This document shows positions 1 to 7,377 of a stretch of 13,155 nt of DNA, piece by piece. The notes beneath the pieces are model-generated. The model searched no databases, was not told where the DNA came from, and saw nothing but the letters and a program-made list of their open reading frames with translations. Every line of letters begins with the position of its first letter. Position 1 is the stretch's first letter. The DNA is from an uncultured Pseudomonadota bacterium. GTDB lineage: Bacteria > Myxococcota_A > Polyangia > HGW-17. The stretch covers positions 1 through 13,155 of the forward strand of contig CALKWH010000238.1 in assembly GCA_938004375.1 (NCBI GenBank), in the 5' to 3' direction. The position numbers and the translations under genes are program-made.

Positions 1-2
1 AC

Positions 3-293
3 GCTAAACGAGGTGACTTTTGGAAAACACATCCACACAGAAGCCTCAGTAACAATACTGTTGTTTTAAAAGAAGATATAACGAAGCCAGAGTTTGACAA
101 GGAATGGGAGTTACTTGTTACTTCGGGAACAGGGGAACGAGGTATCTTTTTTGAATCCAGTATAAAACACGACCTTGAAAACGTAGGCAGGACGTACGAC
201 GCACACAGGTTAAACCCATGTGGCGAGGTTATTCTACGAGACAAGGAGTTCTGTAATCTCTCAGAAGTCATCGTACATCCCGATGACGACCTT
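3..293 (+). CDS. Class II ribonucleotide reductase, internal fragment (foreign to the rest of the contig)
   Basis: Frame 3 is open from the window start with no start codon, so the gene is 5'-truncated. It encodes about 95 residues of a ribonucleotide reductase large chain: RSLSNNTVVL near residues 13-22, SGTGERGIFFES near 42-53, then LNPCGEVILR and FCNLSEV. The last two match the adenosylcobalamin-dependent (class II, NrdJ/RTPR-like) family; the Cys of NPCGE is the active-site Cys of these enzymes. The enzyme reduces ribonucleotides to deoxyribonucleotides. Similarity ends at the PDD codons around 279-293, after which the frame is merely antisense to aclA. Base composition is much lower in GC than the remainder. 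The fragment therefore probably comes from another genome, cellular or phage, through a chimeric join. Confidence 0.85.
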
Positions 294-692
294 GCCTTCC
301 TGGCGGGCTACGGCGGCGAGCTCGCGGGCGCGGCGCTCGGGCACGCCCTCGGCGATGATCACGACCGTCTTGATCGTGGGTTCGCGCAGGCCCTCCATCG
401 AGGTCTGGTAGGCCGAGCGGAAGGACGCGAAGTTGATCAGCACGTCGGCGTCGGCGTGGCGCTTCGTGGCCGCCGCGATGGTGGGGTAGATCGGGATGAT
501 GATCTCGCGGGTGCCCCAGAAGACCTTGTGGTTGCCGCCCTGCTTGGCGTTGGGATCGATGATCGCGGCCACCGACGGCTTCTCGCGGCGGCAGACGTAG
601 TCGAAGTCCAGCATGCGCTGGACGGCGTTGACCTGCAGGTTGAAGATGATGGCTCGCGTGTTCTTGGAAAACAACTGATAGGACTGCGTCAT
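261..692 (-). CDS. aclA: ATP-citrate lyase large subunit (CoA-binding/citrate synthase-like), N-terminal fragment
   Basis: This is the N-terminal ~138 residues of the ATP-citrate lyase subunit that carries the succinyl-CoA-synthetase-alpha-like CoA-binding domain and, further on, the citrate-synthase-like domain. Visible landmarks are LFSKNTRAIIFNLQ, VQRMLDFDYVC, EKPSVAAIIDP, VDVLINFAS-like ADVLINFASFRSAY and TVVIIAEGVPE. Bacterial AclA has about 600 residues, so three quarters are missing, including the phosphohistidine and the citrate-synthase domain. The last five residues before the stop at 261 (MYDDF) are read from the foreign RNR segment. The start is ATG at 692, with GGAGG 8 bases upstream (705-701); TTG 707 and ATG 698 sit on or too near that site. 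The gene begins 22 bases after the aclB stop, as in the aclBA operon of Chlorobium. Plant nomenclature calls this chain ACLB. Confidence 0.9.
   Translation of the reverse strand: MTQSYQLFSKNTRAIIFNLQVNAVQRMLDFDYVCRREKPSVAAIIDPNAKQGGNHKVFWGTREIIIPIYPTIAAATKRHADADVLINFASFRSAYQTSMEGLREPTIKTVVIIAEGVPERRARELAAVARQEGKVVIGMYDDF
279..293. other. Chimeric junction between the RNR fragment and aclA
   Basis: The + strand segment CCCGATGACGAC (279-290) reads Pro-Asp-Asp-Asp, as expected after the RNR FCNLSEV motif. Its reverse complement reads Val-Val-Ile-Gly, as expected in the AclA CoA-binding domain. Left of 279 the AclA reading gives Met-Tyr-Asp-Asp-Phe-stop instead of the family's Pro-Ala-Thr-Val-Gly-Gly. 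Right of about 293 the RNR reading loses similarity. Two unrelated genes in opposite orientations are thus fused over a 12-15 base shared stretch, and GC content jumps here. This is best explained by a false assembly overlap or a library chimera. Confidence 0.85.
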
Positions 693-714
693 GTTCATAT
701 CCTCCAATGCCCGC

Positions 715-2004
715 TTACTGCAGCGCCGCGATGGCCATGGGCACGATGTTGGTCATGTGGGTTTCGGGTCCGTACACTTCGATCGGGAGCTCGAGCTTGC
801 CGCCCAGGGCGCGCATCTGCTCGAGGCCAACCTTGTAATTGGGGCCGCCGCGGCGGACGTAGATCCGCACCTTGCCCTCGCGGAGCTTGTCGGCGTACTG
901 GGTGATGGCGCGGATGATGCCCTTGAAGGTCGCGGCCACGTCCGTGAAGTTGGCGATGCCGCCGCCGATGAGCAGGGCCTTGCCCTTGGGGTCGTGCTTG
1001 CGGGTCATCAGGTCGAGGATGACGCAGGCGTACTGGTAGGTGAACTCCTCGTTCGGGTCGCCGGAGTACTCGCCGTACATGCCCAGCTCGTGCATGTAGC
1101 CGAGGTCGGCCACGGTGTCCGCGAAGATGACCGACGCGCCGCCGCCGGCGACCATCGGCCAGATGCGCCCGTCGGGGTTGAGAACGGTGAGCTTCAGGGA
1201 GGCGCCGGTCTTGGCGTCCAGGTCCTTGACCTTCTTCTCGTCGGCGTTGAGGGTACGCCCGAAGCCGGCCGGGAAGGTGAGGGTGGTGCCCCAGGTGTCC
1301 AGGTGCTCGAAGCTCGCGGTGTCGTCCATCTTGGCGACCAGGTCCAGCGGGACCACCTTGCCGTCGGCGAGGGTGAAGGGGTTGATCTCGAGGTAGGCGA
1401 AGCCCTGGTCCGCGTAGAAGCGGTACAGCGCGGTCACGAAGTTCTCGATGAGCGCCTTCTCGGGGCCCTCGACGGGCAGCTGGCCCTCGAAGGAGACGGA
1501 CTTGGAGTCCACGAGCTTGCCGTCGACCATGACCGGGAGGTGAATCTCCTTGACCTGATCCCAGTTCTCCTCGACGTAGATGCCGCCCTTGAGCGAGAAG
1601 TACACGACGTCCTCGTCGCGGAACGAGCGCATGGCGACGTAGTATTCCTTGTCCTCGGGGTGCGGGGTGAAGGGCTCGATCAGGAACTCGGTGAGCCGCC
1701 CCGCCACGCCCGACACCGTCACGGTCTCCTCGCGCTTGGCGCGGATCCAGGCGGCGGCCTCGTCCCACGTCGCGTTGAGCTTGAGCAGGTTGTTCTTGCC
1801 GCGCTTGCCGAACAGCATGTCCGGCTTGACGACGAGCTTCGTCGTCTTCAGCCAGGGCTCGGACTCGGGGAGCTTCTCCAGGTCCGTCTCCGGCGTCACC
1901 AGCGCGAAGTTGGGGTTCATGCCCACGGGCTTGGCCGCGAAGCGATCCAGGACCTGGGCCATCAGTTTCTTGCCGTCATACTCACGAATTCCTCGAATTG
2001 CCAT
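715..2004 (-). CDS. aclB: ATP-citrate lyase small subunit (ATP-grasp, citrate-binding)
   Basis: This 429-aa cytosolic subunit works with AclA to cleave citrate with ATP and CoA, giving acetyl-CoA, oxaloacetate, ADP and phosphate. The ATP-grasp part covers about residues 1-235, with KPDMLFGKRGK at 60-70 and the metal-binding region EINPFTL at 206-212. The citrate-binding, succinyl-CoA-synthetase-beta-like part follows, with VAGGGASVIFADT at 285-297, GGGIANFTDVAATF at 347-360 and VRRGGPNY at 383-390, all hallmarks of ACL rather than plain SucC. From memory it aligns end to end with plant ACLA (about 423 aa) and the N-terminal part of animal ACLY. The ATG at 2004 has AAAGGAG about 10 bases upstream. 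The gene lies 33 bases after the aconitase stop and 22 before aclA. The symbol follows bacterial usage; plants call it ACLA. Confidence 0.95.
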   Translation of the reverse strand: MAIRGIREYDGKKLMAQVLDRFAAKPVGMNPNFALVTPETDLEKLPESEPWLKTTKLVVKPDMLFGKRGKNNLLKLNATWDEAAAWIRAKREETVTVSGVAGRLTEFLIEPFTPHPEDKEYYVAMRSFRDEDVVYFSLKGGIYVEENWDQVKEIHLPVMVDGKLVDSKSVSFEGQLPVEGPEKALIENFVTALYRFYADQGFAYLEINPFTLADGKVVPLDLVAKMDDTASFEHLDTWGTTLTFPAGFGRTLNADEKKVKDLDAKTGASLKLTVLNPDGRIWPMVAGGGASVIFADTVADLGYMHELGMYGEYSGDPNEEFTYQYACVILDLMTRKHDPKGKALLIGGGIANFTDVAATFKGIIRAITQYADKLREGKVRIYVRRGGPNYKVGLEQMRALGGKLELPIEVYGPETHMTNIVPMAIAALQ

Positions 2005-2028
2005 GATGTCGGTACTCCTTTGGTAAAG

Positions 2029-2045
2029 ACAGTTGGGTCAACTGT
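2029..2045 (-). promoter_or_regulatory. Intercistronic hairpin over the acn stop codon
   Basis: On the - strand, ACAGTTG-ACC-CAACTGT is a perfect 7-bp stem with a 3-base loop. The acn stop codon TGA lies within it, and CTTT follows before the aclB ribosome site at 2021-2015. The U-run is too short for a strong terminator. It could be a weak attenuator, an mRNA processing or stability element, or a modulator of aclB translation. The structure is seen in the sequence; the role is inference. Confidence 0.4.
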
Positions 2046-3954
2046 GCAACTTCCTTGTATGGGCCAGAAGTCCTCCGCTGCGAAGGATCTCCCGGTCGCG
2101 CGGGCTCAGGTCCGCCCGTACGATGAAGGTCGTGCCCTTGGTCTCGTTCTTCGCCGTCCATTCGCCGCGCTCCAGTTGGGACAGGTCGAGCTCGAGCACG
2201 TCGCCGAAGTCCAGCGCGTCGGTGTCGGCGAGCAGCGGCGCCACCCCCGCGTTGAGGAGGTTGGCGCGGTGGATCCGCGCGAAGCTCTTCGCGATCACGG
2301 CCGAGATGTGGAGCTGCCACGGCGCCAGGGCCGCATGCTCCCGCGAGCTGCCCTGTCCGTAGTTCTCGCCCCCGACGATGAAGCCGCCTCCCTTCTCCAT
2401 GGCCCGACGCGCGAAGCCGCGGTCGAGGTAATGGTAGGCGTACATGGCGATCTCGGGGAGGTTCGATCGAAGGTGCTGGGTGAGCGGCCCCGCCGGCAGG
2501 ATGTCGTCGGTGGAGATGCCGTCCCCGACCTTCAGCACCACCTCGCCGCGCAGGACCGGGGGAGGCTCGGCCTGGGAGCGGATGGGCTGGATGTTCGGCG
2601 CGCGGCGGATCTCGACCTTCGACGCCTGGGTCTCGTCCAGGGGCGGCAGCAGCATGGAGTCGTCGACGTGGTAGCCGTCGGTGTAGGCGTCGGGCGTGCG
2701 CACGGGTTCGAGGCGGCGCGGATCGGCCAGCCGTCCGGCGATGGCGGAGGCGACGGCGGTCTCCACCGAGCCCAGGATCAGGCGCGCGTCCGAGGAACCG
2801 CCACGGCCGAACCAGTTGCGGTTGACCGTGCGCAGGCTGTGGTGCTGGTATCCGGGGACGAAGCCCATGCCGATGCAGGCGTGGCAGCCCGGCTCCACCA
2901 TGCGGAAGCCGGCGTCCACGTAGGTCGCGTAGGAGCCGTCGTCGAGCAGGTGCTGCTCCACCTGGCGCGAGCCCGGGGAGAGGATGCACTCGAGTCCGGA
3001 GTCCACGTGGCGGTCGCGCAGCAGGGCGGCGCCCAGGGCGAGGTCGTGGTAGGAGCCGTTGGTGCAGGAGCCGATGTAGATCTGCTGGAGCTCGAAGCCC
3101 TCGACCTCGGAGATTTTGCGGATGTTGTCCGGGGATCCCGGCATGGCCACCAGGGGCTCCAGGTTCGAGAGGTCCACGGTGAGCTGCCGGTCCCAGGCGG
3201 CGTCGGGGTCGGCGGCCAGCGGGAGGAAGTCCCGCTCGCGGCCCTGCCGGCGCAAAAAGTCCCGGGTCCGTTCGTCGGAGGGGAAGATCGAGGTGGTGGC
3301 GCCGGTCTCGGCCCCCATGTTGGCGATGGTGGCGCGCTGGGGCACCGAGAGGGTCTCCACGCCCGGCCCGCCGTATTCGAGGATGCAGCCGGTGCCGCCC
3401 TTCACGGTGAGCTGGCGGACCACGTCGAGGATGACGTCCTTGGCCGAGACGCCCCAGCCCAGCCGGCCGACCAGGTTCACGCGGACGATGCGCGGTACCG
3501 TCAGATGGAAGCGGCCCCCGCCCAGGGCCACGGCGAGATCGGCGCCGCCGGCCCCGATGGCCAGCATTCCGACCGCGCCGGCCGTGGTCGTGTGGGAGTC
3601 CGAGCCCAGGAGCGTTTTTCCTGGGACGGCGAAGCGCTCGTAGTGGACCTGGTGGCTCACGCCGTTGCCGGGCTTGGAGTACCAGGCGCCGAAGCGACGG
3701 GCCATGGATTGCAGGAAGAGATGGTCGTCGGCGCTCTCTCCCTTGAAGGCCAGCGAGGTGTGATCGACGTAGGACACGGCGAGAGCGCAGCGCACGCGGG
3801 GCAGCCGGAGGGACTCGAACTGCAGCCAGGCCATGGTCCCCGTGGAGTCCTGAGTCAGGCACTGGTCGATGGTGAGGCCGACCTCCTCGCCGCGGATCAG
3901 ACGACCCCCGTCGAGGTGCGTCGAGAGGATCTTCTCGGCGACGGTCAGTCCCAT
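2038..3954 (-). CDS. acn: Aconitate hydratase, short Aquifex-type
   Basis: A 638-aa [4Fe-4S] aconitase that interconverts citrate and isocitrate through cis-aconitate in the cytoplasm. At about 640 residues it fits the short 'Aquifex-type' aconitases rather than the ~900-aa AcnA or AcnB. Cluster ligands are Cys297 (IGSCTNGS) and Cys357/Cys360 (CHACIG). The substrate pocket includes GSDSHTTTAG (117-126). The swivel domain has KVGDGISTDDILPAG (475-489) and GQGSSREHAALAP (533-545), holding the catalytic Ser and substrate-binding Arg. I chose ATG 3954 (MGLTVAEKIL, the family's usual N-terminus), with GGAGG just upstream at 3963-3959. An in-frame GTG at 3975 adds seven residues and has AAGGA nine bases upstream, so it is a fair alternative. 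It is the first gene of the acn-aclB-aclA run and supplies or consumes the citrate that ATP-citrate lyase cleaves. Confidence 0.95.
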   Translation of the reverse strand: MGLTVAEKILSTHLDGGRLIRGEEVGLTIDQCLTQDSTGTMAWLQFESLRLPRVRCALAVSYVDHTSLAFKGESADDHLFLQSMARRFGAWYSKPGNGVSHQVHYERFAVPGKTLLGSDSHTTTAGAVGMLAIGAGGADLAVALGGGRFHLTVPRIVRVNLVGRLGWGVSAKDVILDVVRQLTVKGGTGCILEYGGPGVETLSVPQRATIANMGAETGATTSIFPSDERTRDFLRRQGRERDFLPLAADPDAAWDRQLTVDLSNLEPLVAMPGSPDNIRKISEVEGFELQQIYIGSCTNGSYHDLALGAALLRDRHVDSGLECILSPGSRQVEQHLLDDGSYATYVDAGFRMVEPGCHACIGMGFVPGYQHHSLRTVNRNWFGRGGSSDARLILGSVETAVASAIAGRLADPRRLEPVRTPDAYTDGYHVDDSMLLPPLDETQASKVEIRRAPNIQPIRSQAEPPPVLRGEVVLKVGDGISTDDILPAGPLTQHLRSNLPEIAMYAYHYLDRGFARRAMEKGGGFIVGGENYGQGSSREHAALAPWQLHISAVIAKSFARIHRANLLNAGVAPLLADTDALDFGDVLELDLSQLERGEWTAKNETKGTTFIVRADLSPRDREILRSGGLLAHTRKLHS

Positions 3955-4075
3955 GCCGCCTCCGGGAAATTCCACAAACGACTGTCCTTCGGGATCTCGT
4001 GAGACACAGCGTTCAGGAGTCGATCAGGTTTCATGCGCGGCACCGGGGTTCCGGGACGGTTTGGAAAACGGATCC

Positions 4076-4103
4076 CTTATACCCGAGTGCCGGGAAAACT
4101 CAA
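4076..4103 (-). promoter_or_regulatory. Candidate sigma70-type promoter for acn-aclBA
   Basis: Read on the - strand, TTGAGT (4103-4098) is followed after 16 bases by TATAAG (4081-4076): four of six and five of six matches to the -35 and -10 consensus. Transcription would start near 4069 and give a leader of about 115 bases before ATG 3954. A short CCCG/CGGG dyad lies within the spacer. It is placed just downstream of the terminator candidate of the preceding gene, which suits an independent operon start. Confidence 0.45.
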
Positions 4104-4107
4104 GATG

Positions 4108-4150
4108 AAAAGAGCCCTGTCGCCGGTCGGTCGCCCGGTGGCTGCAGGGC
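4108..4150 (-). terminator. Candidate intrinsic terminator after the NYN/OST-HTH gene
   Basis: On the - strand GCCCTG (4150-4145) pairs perfectly with CAGGGC (4119-4114), enclosing a GC-rich interior with further possible pairing (CCGG...CCGG), followed directly by TCTTTT (4113-4108). It begins 11 bases after the stop codon at 4162. The loop is long, so strength is uncertain, but position and T-run fit Rho-independent termination. Confidence 0.5.
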
Positions 4151-4161
4151 GATGATATCAT

Positions 4162-4965
4162 TCAGTTTTTTCTTCGCTTTTCGGGGACCCTGCAGCGCAC
4201 GTAGAGCGCCTTCTGTCCCTGGCCGGGCAGCGGACGCTCCTCGAGCTCGAAGGCTTCGGGGAGCGAGCGGATCAGATCGGAGAACTTTTTGAAGCCATAG
4301 AGGCGAGAATCAAAATCTGGGCGTACTTTTGTCAAATTGGAGCCCACCGAGCCCAGTTGAGCCCAGCCGCTCTCCTCGGAGACATCTTCGACGGCTTTGG
4401 CGATCAGCCGCACGACGGGCTTGGAGACGCCTTTTTCCACGGGCCGGGTGGCCGTGGCGGGTTTATCCGGCGCGTCCTCCTCGGGGCGCAGCACCTCGGT
4501 GTAGATGAACTTGTCGCAGGCCTGCACGAAGGGCTCGGGGGTCTTTTTCTCGCCGAAGCCGTACACGAGCAGGCCCTCCTCGCGCAGGCGCACCGCCAGG
4601 CGGGTGAAGTCGGAGTCCGACGACACCAGGCAGAAGCCGTCGAACCGGCGGGTGTACAGCAGGTCCATGGCGTCGATGATCAGGGCCGAGTCGGTGGCGT
4701 TCTTGCCCTGGGTGTAGCCGAACTGCTGCACGGGCTGGATCGAGTACTGCAATAGGGTCTTCTTCCAGGACTGCAGCCGGGTGGAGGTCCAGTCGCCGTA
4801 GATGCGGCGCACGCTGGCCACGCCGTACTTGGCGATCTCGGCGAGCAGGCCGTCCACGATGGCGGCCTGGGCGTTGTCGGCGTCGATGAGCACCGCCAGC
4901 TTGGCCTGGTGCTCCTCGGGGAGCTCGAGCTTGGGGGGAAACTTGGGAGTGACGGTCTTGGTCAT
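4162..4965 (-). CDS. NYN-domain putative RNase with C-terminal OST-HTH/LOTUS domain
   Basis: A 267-aa cytosolic protein. Residues about 22-158 form a NYN (PIN-like) domain: LIDADN (26-31; Asp28, Asp30), the TDSALIIDAMDLLY segment (91-104; Asp92, Asp99) and SSDSDF (115-120; Asp117, Asp119) supply the acidic metal-binding set. A linker leads to about residues 181-241, which match an OST-HTH/LOTUS fold (KPVVRLIAKAVEDV, then SNLTKVRPDFDSRLYGFKKFSDLI), a family that binds RNA or G-quadruplexes. The combination resembles LabA-like and MARF1-like proteins. RNA cleavage is likely but not shown. ATG 4965 overlaps the upstream stop as ATGA and AGAAGGA lies just before it, so translation is probably coupled. 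A very basic tail (RRKN) ends the protein. Confidence 0.85.
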   Translation of the reverse strand: MTKTVTPKFPPKLELPEEHQAKLAVLIDADNAQAAIVDGLLAEIAKYGVASVRRIYGDWTSTRLQSWKKTLLQYSIQPVQQFGYTQGKNATDSALIIDAMDLLYTRRFDGFCLVSSDSDFTRLAVRLREEGLLVYGFGEKKTPEPFVQACDKFIYTEVLRPEEDAPDKPATATRPVEKGVSKPVVRLIAKAVEDVSEESGWAQLGSVGSNLTKVRPDFDSRLYGFKKFSDLIRSLPEAFELEERPLPGQGQKALYVRCRVPEKRRKN

Positions 4966-5591
4966 TTTCCTTCTCCGAGGGTCGGGACCGGGTGCGCCTC
5001 ACGCAGGTCCAGGAAGGCCGCTTTCAGTCGGGCGAGCCGCCGCTCCATGACGCGGGCGCGGGCGGCGAGGATGAGCTGGCCGGCGAGCAGGAGGGCGGCC
5101 AGGATGGCGCCGGCGGCGAAGGGCAGCGCGGGTACGGCGAGCCCGGCGAAGCGCGGGACGTCGGCCGGCAGGGAGCCGAAGCCGCCCAGTTGAAGGCTGC
5201 CGGCGGCGCCCAGGCCGGCGGTGAGCGCGGCCACGAGGGGGAAGCGGTTCAGGCGCCGGCGGAACACGGCCACCCCGTCGGCCTCGATGCCGTCGAGGGC
5301 GGCCCGCGCCCGGTCCGGTCGGGAGGTCGCGTGGGCCAGGCCCACCCGGGCCAGTTGGGCGAACGGGCTGCGCTTGGGCAGGGCCAGCGCCAGTTTCTCG
5401 GCGCGGTCGAGCTTGTCGTCCTTCCACAGGCGGTCGAGGAGCTCGATGAACGCGGGCACGTGCAGGTTGTAGGAGAAGAAGAGCACGATCGTGCGCTCGA
5501 GGATCAGGGCCACGGTGACGCTGGTCAGGGCCATCAGGCCGTAGGACCACGGGGCGCACATCTCGAAGGCCTGTTCGAATCCTGGGTTCAT
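4962..5591 (-). CDS. MotA/TolQ/ExbB-like inner-membrane protein, degenerate
   Basis: A 209-aa protein with the ExbB/TolQ/MotA layout: a first hydrophobic segment at about 15-38 (YGLMALTSVTVALILERTIV), a cytoplasmic loop of about 75 residues, then two more segments at about 116-137 and 152-176 and a basic C-terminal tail. Family members form proton channels that energise outer-membrane transport or motility with an ExbD/TolR/MotB partner. The usual channel stretch with the TLLGLLGTVxG pattern is replaced by TAGLGAAGSLQLGGFG, so channel function is doubtful, and no ExbD-like gene is adjacent. ATG 5591 follows GAGG with 5 bases between. The gene starts 52 bases after the C25 protease stop and shares ATGA with the NYN gene. 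Alternative reading: a plain three-helix membrane protein. Confidence 0.6.
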   Translation of the reverse strand: MNPGFEQAFEMCAPWSYGLMALTSVTVALILERTIVLFFSYNLHVPAFIELLDRLWKDDKLDRAEKLALALPKRSPFAQLARVGLAHATSRPDRARAALDGIEADGVAVFRRRLNRFPLVAALTAGLGAAGSLQLGGFGSLPADVPRFAGLAVPALPFAAGAILAALLLAGQLILAARARVMERRLARLKAAFLDLREAHPVPTLGEGK

Positions 5592-5643
5592 GGTGACCTC
5601 ACGCTCGCCGCAACCTAGCCGAATTCGGGGAAATGCACAACCT

Positions 5644-7338
5644 CTAGGGCAGGTCGGGGACGAGCTCGGTCTCGGTGAAGGCGCAGCCGGGGGCGACGGC
5701 GCCGACCCGGACGGGTCCGGGACCGCGGGGGATGAACGACACCGAGGCGACGCCGGCGGCGTCGGTGACGGTGGTCACCTCGAAGTCGCCCTCCTTGCGG
5801 AAGGTGACGGTGACGTTCGCGCGGGGGGCGCCGCCGGAACGGACGGTGACGGACAGGGTCTGCCAGCCGGGGCCGTAGGCGGACGGGGCTTCGATCGTGA
5901 GCGCCGTCGGGTCCAGCGTCCAGACGGGCAGGGAGGGGTCGCCCAGGAGGATCAGCACATGGTGGGTCCACCACTCCGAGTCGTCGGTCATGACCGTGTC
6001 GAGGTAGGACAGCGAATAGGGGAGCTCGCGCATGCGGCCCCGGCCGTGGTTGAAGGCCTCGCCGATGGAGGGCAGCAGCCGGTCGAACACCCCCTCGAAG
6101 AACGCGTGGAGAAACTGGGAGCCGCCGATGGGGCCCAGGCCGGTGCCCGTGTTCCCGAGGTAGGCCACGCCGCCGCGCGCTCCGAGCACCCAGCGCTCGC
6201 CGGTGCTGTCGTTCTCGGGCGCCTGGGGTTCCCAGGGAGAGGACGCCGAGGAGGCGACGTCGGCGAAGTTGCCCGACAGGCACGAGCAGGACGCGAACAC
6301 CGAGGGCAGCTCGTTCTGCAGGCCGTCCACGAGGTCGCGGCCGATGTCGTCGGTCATCCAGCGGTGGGAGCCGTGCCCGTTGTGGAAGACCAGCGGCACG
6401 TAGCTCTCGAGGGCGGTCTTCACGGCTCCGGGCTCGGCGGGCTCCGCGTCGTACATGGCGCAGGCCGTGGAGGTGGCGTAGAGCTTCTGCACCTGCTGAT
6501 GGAAGGGCGCCGGGAAGAAGGCTTCGAAGGTGCTCTCGAGGCCCTCGGCGGCGTCCACGTCGCCGATCACCGGCAGCGTGCTGGCCACGTCCGAGAGCAA
6601 CAGCGACCGGGCGCCGTAGCCGGGCATGTGGTGCCGGTAGACGAACACCTTGCGCAGGTAGTTTTCGATCTCGGCGGGCGTGTCCGCGGGCACGCGGCCC
6701 ACCGCGAGTTGGGCCTCCCGGGCGGTGGCCACCCCGAAGTCCTCGTCCTGTTCCCCGAAGCGGCCGTCCCCGTCGGCGTCCCAGGGGGCTTCGACGTTGG
6801 CGAAGTACGACTCGGAGGGACCGTCGGCGACGTAGGACTCGCCCGTGGGCACGAAGATCGCGTTCTCCACGCGCCTGAAGGGCACGCGACCGGCGTCGCC
6901 GCCCAGCAGCACGAAGCGCAGCCCTCCGTTTCGCCAACGATCGCGCAGGTAGTTCTGCAGCGTCTGGGCCTCGTCGACGCCGGCGAACTGGGCGGGGAGC
7001 TCCGACAGGCGCACGACGGCGGTCTTCACGCCGTCCAGGCTGCGCAGGGCGGCGTACGCCTCCCAGGCCCCGGCGAGCGCGTCGTCCGAGATGATCAGCA
7101 TCTCCGGGGGCGCGTCGAGGCGGTTGTCCGCCGTGGTGCGGCCCAGGGGGTCGGGAGCGAACCACTCCGGTGGGATCACCGGACCCGCGTCGGCGTCGGA
7201 GCCGGCGTCTTCGGCTCCGTCGGGCCCGGCGTCGATCTGGGCGTCGGGGGTGCCCGTCGCGCCCTGGTGTCCGGCGTCACAGGCCAAAGTGATCAGGAAG
7301 AGTAATGAAAGAAATATTTTCATTTGAATGAGGTGCAT
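5644..7338 (-). CDS. Peptidase C25 (gingipain-like) lipoprotein
   Basis: A 564-aa predicted surface or periplasmic lipoprotein. The signal peptide ends in lipobox LITLAC with Cys20, followed by an Asp/Ala/Gly/Pro linker (21-55). The peptidase C25 domain (about 75-475) shows a Ca-binding-like loop DADGDGRFGE (187-196), AVGRVPAD (212-219), the catalytic His322 in NGHGSHRW, the nucleophile Cys353 in SCSCLSGNF, and the family-typical LLGDPSLPVW near 464-473. These match the His/Cys dyad of gingipains and relatives, which cleave proteins outside the cell. The last ~85 residues look like an Ig-like/Big-1-type beta domain. No good ribosome site precedes ATG 7338; ATG 7323 (MKIFLSLL, giving a more conventional signal peptide) is equally possible. 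It lies 39 bases downstream of the Cys-rich lipoprotein gene, probably in one transcript. Confidence 0.85.
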   Translation of the reverse strand: MHLIQMKIFLSLLFLITLACDAGHQGATGTPDAQIDAGPDGAEDAGSDADAGPVIPPEWFAPDPLGRTTADNRLDAPPEMLIISDDALAGAWEAYAALRSLDGVKTAVVRLSELPAQFAGVDEAQTLQNYLRDRWRNGGLRFVLLGGDAGRVPFRRVENAIFVPTGESYVADGPSESYFANVEAPWDADGDGRFGEQDEDFGVATAREAQLAVGRVPADTPAEIENYLRKVFVYRHHMPGYGARSLLLSDVASTLPVIGDVDAAEGLESTFEAFFPAPFHQQVQKLYATSTACAMYDAEPAEPGAVKTALESYVPLVFHNGHGSHRWMTDDIGRDLVDGLQNELPSVFASCSCLSGNFADVASSASSPWEPQAPENDSTGERWVLGARGGVAYLGNTGTGLGPIGGSQFLHAFFEGVFDRLLPSIGEAFNHGRGRMRELPYSLSYLDTVMTDDSEWWTHHVLILLGDPSLPVWTLDPTALTIEAPSAYGPGWQTLSVTVRSGGAPRANVTVTFRKEGDFEVTTVTDAAGVASVSFIPRGPGPVRVGAVAPGCAFTETELVPDLP

Positions 7339-7377
7339 GGGGAACCCGTGGGGGTTTGGAGAGGAAGATCGAGGTGA

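Noticed and set aside
691..4002. Very long + strand open frame (1103 codons) antisense to aclB and acn
   Set aside because: The opposite strand encodes clear enzymes with full motifs. The open frame is a by-product of GC-rich third positions and its translation is a low-complexity Val/Gly/Ala/His/Glu mix.
5619..5628. Self-complementary CCGAATTCGG between the C25 and MotA/ExbB-like genes
   Set aside because: A single 10-base palindrome with no T-run and no second copy; it can easily occur by chance.
5590..7305. 571-codon + strand frame and a 516-codon - strand frame across the C25 peptidase gene
   Set aside because: Both are alternative readings of the peptidase gene, with Arg- or Gly/Val-rich composition and no recognisable motif.
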